Shown here piece by piece: positions 27,359-35,799 of a DNA stretch of 64,000 bases. Position 1 is the stretch's first letter, and each line of letters begins with the position of its first letter. The notes below the pieces were generated by a model. The model saw only the letters and a list, made by a program, of their open reading frames with translations. It ran no database searches and was not told the origin of the DNA. Source of the stretch: DATFVA01 sp963832355 (lineage in GTDB: Bacteria; Bacteroidota; Ignavibacteria; Ignavibacteriales; Ignavibacteriaceae); contig CAWHTX010000013.1 in the NCBI GenBank assembly GCA_963832355.1, positions 190,733-254,732 of the forward strand. Reading direction: 5' to 3'. Position numbers and translations under genes: made by a program.

Positions 27359-29212
27359 ATGCGTAACCTACAACAGAAGGAAGAATATTCCCCGGAAACA
27401 TCCGGGACATTAACTCTCCCCTCCAGAGAAGAAATAGAAGATAAGTATAAATGGAATTTAAATGATATCTATGAATCCGTTGAAGGCTGGGAAGCTGACT
27501 TCAAATGGATCCAGGATAATCTCGAAAGGTATAAAAGCTTTGCGGGAAAGATCGCTGAAAGTTCTGAGAATCTTCTTGCCTGCCTGAAATTTGATGATGA
27601 GGTAGGTATAAAACTGGAGAGGTTATACCTCTACACTATGCTTGCAAAAGACAGCGACCTGAGAGTAGGGAAATTCCAGTCGATGGACGAGCGGGTTAAA
27701 TCGCTTTATTCACGTGTCTCAACTGTCAGTTCATTTATCAGGCCTGAACTGCTGAACATCCCTGAGAATAAACTCTACGGGATGATTGATTCGAAGGAGG
27801 AGCTTAAAGTATACCGTCACTCAATCGAAGATCTTTTAAGGAAGAAATCGCATACACTCTCTCAGAAGGAAGAAGAAATTCTGGCGCTGGCGGGTGAGCT
27901 CACTCCGACCTCGTATAATGTTTTCTCGATGTTTACAAATGCCGATATGAAGTTTCCCGTTGTAAAAGACGAACAGGGAAAAGAAGTTCAGCTTTCGCAT
28001 GGCAGGTACTACGCTGCGTTGTATTCGGGAGACAGGGAATACAGGGAGCGCTCATTTAAAGCCTATTTCAAACCTTTTATTGAATACTCGAATACACTTT
28101 CGGTATTATTCTCAGGCAGCATGAAGTCTAATATCTTCGAAGCAAGAGCCAGGAAGTACGGAAGTGCACGGGAAGCGGCTCTTGGCAGGAATAACATTCC
28201 AGTTTCTGTTTACGACAACCTGGTTAAAACAGTGAATGAGAACCTTTCGCCGATGTACCGCTGGACTGCTATGAAGAAGAGGCTACTGGGACTTAAAGAA
28301 CTGCATCCGTATGATGTTTATGTAACACTTTTTCCGGCTGCATTCGACAGAAAGTATCCTTATGAAGAAGCAAAAGAAATTGTTCTGGAGTCACTGAAAC
28401 CTATGGGTGAAAATTATCTGCACTCGCTTAAGACTGCATTTGAAAGCAGGTGGATTGATGTCTACGAAACTCAGGCAAAGAAAAGCGGCGCGTATTCTTC
28501 AGGAACCACATTCGGTGTTCATCCTTATGTGCTGTTGAACTGGACGGACCTCCTGAACGATGTATTTACTCTGAGCCACGAAATGGGTCACAATATGCAC
28601 TCTTTTTATACGGGCAAGACCCAGCCGTTCGTCTATTCAAACTATACTATATTCCTCGCCGAAGTGGCATCAACCTTTAATGAATCGCTTCTGCTTGAAT
28701 ATTTTATTAAGATGGCGGAAACAAAAGAAGAGAAATTATATTTTATAGAAAAATACCTTAACAACGTAACCTCTACTTTTTACCGGCAGACGATGTTCGC
28801 GGAGTTTGAGGCACTTGTTTATGATAAAACCGAAAAAGGTATGGCACTGAATTCTGAAGACCTTTGTTCACTGTACAGGGATATTTATCAGAAGTACTGG
28901 GGACCGGAAATGGTTATTGACCGGGAGGAGGAATTCACCTGGGCCAGGGTACCTCACTTCTATTACAATTTCTATGTATACCAGTATGCTACCGGTTTTG
29001 CAGCATCGGAGGTTTTAGCTCAGAAGGTGCTTAAGGAAGGTCAGCCCGCAGTTGAGAAATATCTGAATTTCCTGAGATCAGGCAGTTCGGATTATTCAAT
29101 AAATATACTTGCCGGTGCAGGAGTGGATATGAATTCTCCCGATCCTATCCTGGCGGTTACAAAGAAAATGAATATGCTTCTTGATGAGGCAGAAGATCTA
29201 ATTAACAAATAG
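27359..29212 (+). CDS. pepF: Oligoendopeptidase F (M3B zinc peptidase)
   Basis: 617 residues, typical length. The zinc motif HEMGHNMHSFY lies at about residue 407 with the downstream Glu in FLAEVASTFNE. M3B enzymes cleave oligopeptides of about 7-17 residues in the cytoplasm for peptide recycling. The N-terminal helical region (about 25-200) and the conserved C-terminal block RVPHFYYNFYVYQYATGFAA, which lines the active site, are intact. No signal peptide. A lone gene, 40 bases before the IMPDH-like gene. Confidence 0.94.
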   Translation: MRNLQQKEEYSPETSGTLTLPSREEIEDKYKWNLNDIYESVEGWEADFKWIQDNLERYKSFAGKIAESSENLLACLKFDDEVGIKLERLYLYTMLAKDSDLRVGKFQSMDERVKSLYSRVSTVSSFIRPELLNIPENKLYGMIDSKEELKVYRHSIEDLLRKKSHTLSQKEEEILALAGELTPTSYNVFSMFTNADMKFPVVKDEQGKEVQLSHGRYYAALYSGDREYRERSFKAYFKPFIEYSNTLSVLFSGSMKSNIFEARARKYGSAREAALGRNNIPVSVYDNLVKTVNENLSPMYRWTAMKKRLLGLKELHPYDVYVTLFPAAFDRKYPYEEAKEIVLESLKPMGENYLHSLKTAFESRWIDVYETQAKKSGAYSSGTTFGVHPYVLLNWTDLLNDVFTLSHEMGHNMHSFYTGKTQPFVYSNYTIFLAEVASTFNESLLLEYFIKMAETKEEKLYFIEKYLNNVTSTFYRQTMFAEFEALVYDKTEKGMALNSEDLCSLYRDIYQKYWGPEMVIDREEEFTWARVPHFYYNFYVYQYATGFAASEVLAQKVLKEGQPAVEKYLNFLRSGSSDYSINILAGAGVDMNSPDPILAVTKKMNMLLDEAEDLINK

Positions 29213-29251
29213 CAATCAATAATTTAAGATTTATTCCGGATATAGAGGCAA

Positions 29252-30268
29252 ATGAAAGTTTACACAAAAAGAGAATTGAACGAATTCCACCAGTCATTAA
29301 CATATGATGATATAAGTCTTATCCCTACCGCAGTTTCACGCATTAAATCGAGGACCGAAGCGAATACAATATGTGAATTTTTAGGCGAGAAGCTGAACCT
29401 GCCGGTGTTATCCAGTCCTATGGATACAGTTACAGGCATCGAAATGGCCAAAGAGCTAAGCCGGCTCGGATGCATTGGTATTCTTAACAGGTTCGATTCG
29501 TCGCTGGAAGATGTTCTGCAGGATCAGAAAAATGGTGTGAACCTCAGGGCGGTTTCAGTTGCTCTTAACACACCGATGGAAAAAGTTGAGAAACTGGCGG
29601 AGAAGGATTATTTAATTTGTATCGATACCGCAAATGCTAATAATAAGGCAGTGTTATGTCATACAGAAGAAATTAAGAAGAAATTTAATGTAAGAATTAT
29701 AGTAGGGAACATAGCACATGGAGCTTCGCTGGAGCAGCTTGAATCGGCAGGTGCCGATGCAGTGAGAGTTGGAATAGGCAGCGGCAGTGTGTGTACTACC
29801 TCGATACAGACCGGCATAGGAATAGGCCAGGTTTCGTCTCTTCTTAATGTTCTTTATTCACGTTATGATAAGAAACTGAAGATAAAGGTTATAGCGGACG
29901 GCGGGATTAAGAGTCCCGGCGACGTCGCCAAAGCCATCGCACTTGGTGCAGATATGGTTATGCTTGGAAGGATGCTATCGGGAACGAAAGAAACTCCCGG
30001 TGAGGTTATTAAATATAATGGTCAGCTCTGGAAGAAATACCGCGGTTCGGCTTCGTTCGGTGTGAAAATGAGGAACGAATTTATTGAGGGCGAAGAAACG
30101 ATGGTTCCTTACAAAGGTGTTGTGAAGAATGTAATAGACGGCTTATCGGACGGTCTGAGAAGCTCAATGAGTTATATGGACTGTCTCAACCTTGAAGAAC
30201 TACGGAAAATAGATACATTCGCTATACTGAGCAACAGCTCATACCTCGAACGCCTCCCTAAAATCTAA
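29252..30268 (+). CDS. IMP dehydrogenase/GMP reductase family enzyme without CBS domains
   Basis: 338 residues, a TIM-barrel of the IMPDH/GMPR family. N-terminal LTYDDISLIPTAVSRIKSR and SSPMDTVTGIEMAKEL, the Gly-rich phosphate loop IADGGIKSPGDVAKAIALGADMVMLGRMLSG (given by key residues DGGIKSPGD) and the flap YRGSASFGVKM are clear. The catalytic Cys loop reads GSGSVCTTSIQTG (Cys near residue 181); most IMPDH and GMPR have GPGSxCTTR, so Pro and Arg are replaced by Ser. The lack of CBS domains and the length favour GMP reductase (GMP to IMP) over IMPDH, but this branch is divergent. Confidence 0.85.
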   Translation: MKVYTKRELNEFHQSLTYDDISLIPTAVSRIKSRTEANTICEFLGEKLNLPVLSSPMDTVTGIEMAKELSRLGCIGILNRFDSSLEDVLQDQKNGVNLRAVSVALNTPMEKVEKLAEKDYLICIDTANANNKAVLCHTEEIKKKFNVRIIVGNIAHGASLEQLESAGADAVRVGIGSGSVCTTSIQTGIGIGQVSSLLNVLYSRYDKKLKIKVIADGGIKSPGDVAKAIALGADMVMLGRMLSGTKETPGEVIKYNGQLWKKYRGSASFGVKMRNEFIEGEETMVPYKGVVKNVIDGLSDGLRSSMSYMDCLNLEELRKIDTFAILSNSSYLERLPKI

Positions 30269-30294
30269 AAACAAAAATCCTATTGTTATTCTGA

Positions 30295-30322
30295 TCCCGG
30301 CTCATTCAAAACTGAGCCGGGA
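30295..30322 (+). terminator. Perfect hairpin after the IMPDH/GMPR-like gene
   Basis: A perfect 10-bp stem, TCCCGGCTCA (30295-30304) with TGAGCCGGGA (30313-30322), around an 8-base loop. It is followed by CAGAAATTTT rather than an uninterrupted T run, so it is a likely but not textbook terminator. It begins 27 bases after the stop. Confidence 0.65.
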
Positions 30323-30823
30323 CAGAAATTTTGTGCACACAAACCCACTCAAACCGTATCTGCATTTCCCGAATGTACCCGGGTTAAATTCCTTAGCTTC
30401 GTAGAAGCTGAACTATTGTAAAAAATCTCCTCAACTCTACCCCTTAGCTTCGTAGATGCCGCACAAAAACTCTATATTAGTTCATAAATACGATCCACCT
30501 CCGCTTCAACTGCGCTCCACCTCCGCTCCACCTCCGCTTCACCTCCGCTTCACCTCCGCTCCAACATAAGTCATCCCCTTTCTCCGGTATTTCAATACCT
30601 CTCACTAAACCTATCTGAAATACCCGATTTTTACAGCAGAAGCCGTATTCTGGTAATCCAATATCAGGAAATGACCCCTCCGGTCCGGGAAGCAGCCGCA
30701 CACCGCTGAATTCCGGCTGTGCAGATGCGGCGCTGATTTCCATGTCTCCTGTCACTACAGATAATTGATTTACTGTTATAATATTTGATAAATTTATTTT
30801 TTGAATTTTCCGGATTAAGAACG
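30323..30823. other. Repeat-bearing intergenic region
   Basis: About 500 bases with no supported gene. It contains two copies of an 18-base element at 30391-30408 and 30442-30459, differing by one base (CCTTAGCTTCGTAGAAGC and CCTTAGCTTCGTAGATGC), and an 11-bp tandem array at 30497-30562. Minus-strand frames over the array are low-complexity Ser/Thr/Arg-rich translations of the repeat and look spurious. Confidence 0.6.
30497..30562. repeat. Six tandem copies of an 11-bp unit
   Basis: Consensus ACCTCCGCTYC. CGCT recurs at 30502, 30513, 30524, 30535, 30546 and 30557, exactly 11 bases apart. Unit two is degenerate (AACTGCGCTCC). The strand is strongly pyrimidine-rich, unlike the surrounding sequence. 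Confidence 0.85.
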
Positions 30824-32897
30824 ATGAAACACTGCCTCTTTTCAATAATCATAATATTAACTTTCTCATCACCCCTGTTTTCTCAGAAAAAAGCTTTCAC
30901 CATCCAGGATCTTTATAAGGTGAAATACGTAGGCGCACCGGTTCTTTCACACTCCGGTACCCGGATAGCATTTACTGTAACGAATTATGATATGTATAAA
31001 GGAACTTCTAACTCTGATATTTATACTATGAATAATGATGGAACAGATACCAGGAAGGTGATAGCCACAGACAGTAATGAGACTTCCCCACTATGGTCGA
31101 ACGATGATACAGGAATTTATTACCTGATAGACAACCAGCTTTATGAATATAATCTGAAAAGCGAAAAAACAGAAAAACTTACTAATCTATCAACCGGGAT
31201 CTCCGATCCCATACTTTCACCCGATGGAAAACTTGTTGCTTTCACTACAGATATTTTCCCGGAATGCGGAGCAGATAATGACTGCAATAAGCGTCTGCTG
31301 GAATCTGTTAAGGACGGACCTCTGCAGGCATATGTAGCCGATAGTCTTTTATTCAGGCACTGGACGGAATACCGGGGCGAAAAGGAAACTCATCTTTTTG
31401 TTTACAATCTTGAAACGAAAAAATATACAGACATTGCACACAGCGAACTCCTGTCTGATCAGTATAAACTGGGCGGCAGTGTAAAGTATGCCTTCTCGCC
31501 CGACAGCAGGGAATTGTGTTATGTGAATAATCCCGGTTCCAACCTGGCTCTTTCTACAAATTCCGATTTATTCATCGTTCCCGCAGAAGGCGGAAAATCG
31601 GTTGATATAACATCAACAAATAAATCGTGGGACGGCTCACCGGTCTATTCCCCGGATGGTAAATACATAGCCTTCAGGATGCAGCTTACGCCTGAATATG
31701 AAGCAGACAGGTACCGCGTTGCAGTATATGACAGGGAAACAAATAAGATCACCAACCTTTCTGAAAATTTTGATAACGACTATCAGCGCTGTAAAGTGGG
31801 GGGATGATTCTGAAACACTTTATTTCACGGCAGCTTACCAGGGTACTGCTCCTGTATATCAGCTTGATATGAAAACCGACAGTGTAAAACAAATCACCGG
31901 CAATGTTTCAGTATTCGGTTATGAAATTTCTCCCGACCAGAATTCAATATATTATTTATCAAGCTCGGTAGGTAAGCCTTCAGAAATTTACAGCATAAAT
32001 ACCGGCTCAAAAGTTTATAAAGCCCTTACTTCAATGAATAAGAAGTACCTTGAGGAAGTAGATGTGAGGCCGGCTGAGCAGATGTGGGTTGAAGGTGCAG
32101 GTGGTCATAAGGTCCAGGTGTTCATAGTTAAACCTCATAATTTCGATCCCAATAAAAAATATCCCCTTATACTGAATGTTCATGGTGGTCCTCAGGGGCA
32201 ATGGATGGACTCCTTCAGAGGTGACTGGCAGGTTTACCCGGGTGCCGGCTACGTTGTGGCTTTCCCAAATCCTCACGGTTCCACGGGTTTCGGGGCTGAG
32301 TATACTGAAGAGATAAGCGGTGACTGGGGAGGCAAGGTGTTCGAGGATCTGATGAAGGTAACCGATTCTCTTGAAACACTTTCATATGTTGATACAAGCA
32401 GAGTCGGGGCTATGGGATGGTCATTCGGCGGTTATATGATGGATTGGTTTGAAGCTCAGACACACAGGTTCAAATGCCTTGCATCGATGATGGGTATATT
32501 CGATCTTAAATCTATGTGGGGAGCGACCGAAGAACTGTGGTTTGTGAACTGGGATCTGAAAGGACAGCCCTGGAATTCGGATCTCTATAAAAAGTATTCA
32601 CCTTCCAGTTATGTCACTAACTTTGCAACCCCGGCTTTAATTATAACAGGACAAAAAGATTACCGCGTACCGTACACTCAGAGTATACAGTTCTTCACTA
32701 CATTGCAGTCGCTTGGAATAGATTCGCGGCTAATTATTTTTAAGAACGACGGACACTGGCCTGATTTTGTTAAGTCGATGCCGCTATACTACAATGCCCA
32801 CCTCGAATGGTTTCACAAATACCTGGGCGGTGCTGCTGCACCATACGACTCGCATAAGATGGTTACAAACACAGCATTTGAACAAACAGGACAATAG
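30824..32897 (+). pseudogene. S9-family prolyl oligopeptidase/dipeptidyl peptidase, interrupted by one frameshift
   Basis: Starts at ATG 30824 with a signal peptide (MKHCLFSIIIILTFSSPLFS). The N-terminal part is a beta-propeller of WD40/TolB-type strands (LSPDGKLVAFTT, YSPDGKYIAFRM). The C-terminal alpha/beta hydrolase domain has the nucleophile GWSFGGYM, the Asp in GQKDYRVPY and the His in NDGHWPD, so the triad is complete. The reading frame changes once between 31778 and 31803, where a run of six G residues at 31798-31803 is the obvious candidate; one extra base explains it. Corrected length about 690 residues, normal for secreted S9 peptidases. Confidence 0.87.
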
Positions 32898-32995
32898 TGT
32901 TTTTCACTGGCAGGTAAAGTGTTAACAGACAGAGGGCAGCGGGAATTAAGTTTAATCTGCATTGAACGGCCCTAAGACGTTGGTCAGGCTACTGA

Positions 32996-33358
32996 TTAAT
33001 CCTTTATTCTTGACAACTGAAGATTGGTAACGATCTTATTGCGCCCCGGTTTATATATATAGAATCTTGAATTCATCTCGTAGCCTCTTGAGAGTCTTGC
33101 GGGACCAGAAGTTTCATTCCCGGTTTCATTTACAACGGTGAACCTCTTCTTCAGCCTATTAATCTGTTCTTCCTCGTCTTTCTTTTCGGAGGTCCTCTCA
33201 TAAATAATACCCGGTGCCTCAACGGGGTCGTTATTCACCAGAGGAAAATTAACGGAACGATTCTTCACCTTAAAAAGAAGGTAGGACATGATAAGAAGAA
33301 CTAACAGTCCCAGGCTGAAGAAAAAAACAGTAGATTCAATTATTTGTATAAGTTCCAT
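32996..33358 (-). CDS. Single-pass membrane protein, function unknown
   Basis: 120 residues. An N-terminal hydrophobic helix (about 10-30, VFFFSLGLLVLLIMSYLLF) is followed by a charged cytoplasmic or periplasmic tail with a Glu/Lys-rich segment (EKKDEEEQINRLKKRF) and a C-terminal part (YEMNSRFYIYKPGRNKI). I do not recognise the family. Codon content looks coding and no competing frame exists; the gene stands alone. Confidence 0.55.
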   Translation of the reverse strand: MELIQIIESTVFFFSLGLLVLLIMSYLLFKVKNRSVNFPLVNNDPVEAPGIIYERTSEKKDEEEQINRLKKRFTVVNETGNETSGPARLSRGYEMNSRFYIYKPGRNKIVTNLQLSRIKD

Positions 33359-33633
33359 TTATCGACACACGAAAGATGAGTTTTCTGCAAAAGTTTCAAG
33401 ATTTATACCACTAATAAAATAAAAAATAAACGTATATTTGCTATCCATTTCATCAAAAAATGGGAAAAATTATCATTTTGAGATGAAACAAAATGCCGTA
33501 AGTCCAGTAAGAATAATGTGTTGTACATTACCCGGGTATATAAATAATTGATTTTCTTGTGACCCTTTGATAATTTAACTCGTTAAATAACAATGAGTTA
33601 GAATAACTTTAAGTAAGCAAGCGGGAGAGATAT

Positions 33634-33930
33634 ATGACAAAGGCAGATATAGTTGATAAAGTGGCAACAGGGACCGGTTTAACCAAGCTGGAAACCGAGG
33701 CAATTATTGAAGGTTTTTTCAGGACCGTTATTGACGCCCTGAAGCAGGGAAAGAATATTGAGATACGGGGATTCGGCAGTTATAAAGTAAAAAAGAAAAA
33801 AGAACGGCAGGCCCGCAATCCTAAAACAGGAGAGCAGGTTTTCGTGCCCGAACATTATGTTCCCACATTTAAATTCTCCAAGGATTTTAAGGAGATGGTT
33901 GATGCGGGAATGAAGGAAAAAGAAGGTTGA
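33634..33930 (+). CDS. HU/IHF-family DNA-binding protein
   Basis: 98 residues. The order of elements is as in HU: MTKADIVDKVATGTGLTK, helix 2, then the beta arm with GFGSYKVKKKKERQARNPKTG, in which the RxNPKTGE tip that intercalates into DNA is intact. It bends and compacts DNA as a homodimer or with another HU/IHF subunit; HU against IHF cannot be decided. GGGAGAG lies before the start. The zinc-ribbon gene begins 6 bases after the stop. Confidence 0.94.
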   Translation: MTKADIVDKVATGTGLTKLETEAIIEGFFRTVIDALKQGKNIEIRGFGSYKVKKKKERQARNPKTGEQVFVPEHYVPTFKFSKDFKEMVDAGMKEKEG

Positions 33931-33936
33931 TTGTTA

Positions 33937-34866
33937 ATGGTTAAATATTGTCCCTCTTGCGGAACGAAACTCGAAAAGGAATACAATTTTTGTCCTGAGT
34001 GCGGGTTTGATTTAAGAAGCCTGGCCGAAGGTGTGGATGCCGGAGAAACTCAGGAAACGCGTACAGAGGAAGTTATTTTGTGTGATAACTGCGGTGAGGA
34101 AAATCCTGCAGAAAATAAGGTTTGTAAATACTGCGGGGCAGTATTAAAAGGCAGGCAGGTAGAAAAGGTTGTGACGGCAAAAAAGCCTGAAAAAGAAAAA
34201 GTGGAAGAAAACAGACCGAAAAGGAATAAGCCAAAAGAGAGCAGACCGAAACAAAATAAACTGAAATCTACCGCGGTTAAAAAATCACCTCCTGCTGCGC
34301 CGAAAGTACTTGATCAGAGAAAACTCCTTATGATATTCGGAGGAGTAATAGTCGTTATTTTTATTATTCTCTGGTCGTCGGGTGTGTTAAGCACCGGAGA
34401 ACCGGAACAGGTCGTGCAGAACCAGGTAACCGGTCAAAGTTCGGGAGTAGATCTTAATAACATCCAGAGGATAAATGCCCTGGAGGCACAGGTGAAAAAC
34501 AATCCCGATGATACCGCAACCCTGCTGGAACTGGCTCACCTGAAAAATGACTCGGGATTGTACGAACAGGCGATAGTTGATTACCAGAAATATCTTGAAA
34601 AAAATCCTTCTGACCCGGATGCCCGGATTGATATGGGTGTGTGTTATTACAACCTCCACAATTACGATGAAGCCATTAAACAGATGGAAAAAGCACTTAC
34701 CTATTCTCCTCAGCATCAGATTGGGTATTTAAACCTGGGAATTGTTAACTTAACTGCTGGAAATTTTGAAAAAAGTCAGGAATGGCTGAAAAAGGCCGTC
34801 CAGATCGATCCTAATTCCGATATAGGGAAGAAGGCTCAGGAATTATTAGAATCACATAAAAAATAG
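33937..34866 (+). CDS. Membrane protein with two zinc ribbons and TPR repeats
   Basis: 309 residues from the ATG at 33937 (a TTG two codons earlier is less likely). Two zinc ribbons open the protein: CPSCG...CPEC (about 4-22) and CDNCG...CKYCG (about 50-70). A Lys/Pro-rich linker (about 75-125), one transmembrane helix (LLMIFGGVIVVIFIILWSSGVL, about 132-153) and a run of three TPR units (about 175-305) follow. The topology puts the ribbons in the cytoplasm and the TPRs in the periplasm. Family function unknown; such proteins may be scaffolds. It follows HU closely. Confidence 0.85.
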   Translation: MVKYCPSCGTKLEKEYNFCPECGFDLRSLAEGVDAGETQETRTEEVILCDNCGEENPAENKVCKYCGAVLKGRQVEKVVTAKKPEKEKVEENRPKRNKPKESRPKQNKLKSTAVKKSPPAAPKVLDQRKLLMIFGGVIVVIFIILWSSGVLSTGEPEQVVQNQVTGQSSGVDLNNIQRINALEAQVKNNPDDTATLLELAHLKNDSGLYEQAIVDYQKYLEKNPSDPDARIDMGVCYYNLHNYDEAIKQMEKALTYSPQHQIGYLNLGIVNLTAGNFEKSQEWLKKAVQIDPNSDIGKKAQELLESHKK

Positions 34867-34875
34867 GAGCATATA

Positions 34876-34971
34876 ATGCCTTGTGGAAGAAAACGTAAAC
34901 GCCATAAAATGGCTACACACAAGAGGAAAAAAAGACTGAGAAAGAATCGTCATAAAAAGAAATTAAGATAA
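34876..34971 (+). CDS. AURKAIP1/COX24-domain mini-protein (probable small-subunit ribosomal protein)
   Basis: 31 residues, MPCGRKRKRHKMATHKRKKR followed by LRKNRHKKKLR: about 60% Lys/Arg/His. The block KRHKMATHKRKKRLRKNRHK is the conserved COX24/AURKAIP1 domain found in bacterial ribosome-associated mini-proteins and in mitochondrial mS38; related mycobacterial bS22 is a 30S subunit protein. An AGGAG precedes the ATG by 8 bases. It ends 71 bases before tRNA-Thr with a terminator between. Confidence 0.9.
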   Translation: MPCGRKRKRHKMATHKRKKRLRKNRHKKKLR

Positions 34972-34996
34972 TTGCTCAGTATCATCTTGTATAATA

Positions 34997-35036
34997 AAAT
35001 GGTAAATGGTTATTTTGCATTTGCCATTTTTATTTT
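34997..35036 (+). terminator. Rho-independent terminator
   Basis: AAATGGTAAATG (34997-35008) pairs with CATTTGCCATTT (35018-35029) over 12 bp with one G-T pair, followed by TTTATTTTT. It ends the HU to mini-protein transcript, just before the tRNA. Confidence 0.8.
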
Positions 35037-35041
35037 TAAAA

Positions 35042-35114
<73 letters not shown>

Positions 35115-35353
35115 CAAAAAATAATGAAATCTGGTGGGGCAGTCATTTCTTATCATCCGCAATATTCCAGGCCGGTACGTTGATCCGATTCGCTATTTTG
35201 TAAGAGGCATTTTAGTCGGTAATACTCCCGGTGAATGTTAATTCTGTTTCTGCTACCGGCGCCAAAAAATCCTTCCGCAATAATGAATCCTTTTTCCGTT
35301 TTCTGAATCAAACATTTTCGAAAAACAGATTTTAATAAATCAAAGAGGAAATA

Positions 35354-35716
35354 ATGTTAAAGACAAATCTTACTCACGTGCTTTCCGGAAAAGAGCATTC
35401 AGAAATCTTAAATAATAATGAAAATGTTATGATCTGCTGCGGCAGAATGGGACCGATGTGTATTCCCGTTTATGAAGCAATGGAAGAACTGGAGAATGAA
35501 TATCCCCAGGTAAAGTTTGCGGATATGGCATTTGATTCACCTGACGCCGAAGTAATACGCAATCTTCCCGAGGCAAGGAGTTTCTCGGGACTGCCGTTTA
35601 CCATCTATTATAAAAATGGAAAAGTGGTAGAAGCTACAAGCAGTATTCAGTCAAGAGATCAAATAACCACAATTCTTGACAAACACTTTAAAGAAGATCT
35701 TGACTCGGTAGCTTAA
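35354..35716 (+). CDS. Thioredoxin-like protein with atypical cysteine spacing
   Basis: 120 residues. The fold is thioredoxin-like: a strand before the active-site helix, a central KFADMAFDSPDAEVIRNL region, and the cis-Pro loop FSGLPFTIYYKNGKVVE. The active-site region reads ICCGRMGPMCIPVYEAME: instead of CGPC there is a Cys pair followed by another Cys six residues later. Its neighbour downstream is thioredoxin reductase, so it is probably a redox carrier reduced by TrxB, with an altered redox centre. Not a standard thioredoxin A. A GAGG precedes the ATG. Confidence 0.85.
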   Translation: MLKTNLTHVLSGKEHSEILNNNENVMICCGRMGPMCIPVYEAMEELENEYPQVKFADMAFDSPDAEVIRNLPEARSFSGLPFTIYYKNGKVVEATSSIQSRDQITTILDKHFKEDLDSVA

Positions 35717-35731
35717 AAATCCGATCAGAAC

Positions 35732-35774
35732 AGGAACACGGACTGAATTGACTTTTATTTCAGTTTGTGTTCCT
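35732..35774 (+). terminator. Long hairpin between the thioredoxin-like gene and trxB
   Basis: AGGAACACGGACTGAA (35732-35747) pairs with TTCAGTTTGTGTTCCT (35759-35774) over 16 bp including two G-T pairs, followed by CTTCTTCAATTCT. It may terminate or attenuate between the two genes; the tail is pyrimidine-rich rather than pure T. It excludes the far-upstream trxB start inside the stem. Confidence 0.65.
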
Positions 35775-35799
35775 CTTCTTCAATTCTATGGGAGAAAAA

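Noticed and set aside
30477..30845. Minus-strand open frame of 122 codons over the 11-bp repeats
   Set aside because: Its C-terminal half is only the translated tandem array, it overlaps the start of the S9 peptidase gene, and it has no ribosome binding site or recognisable domain.
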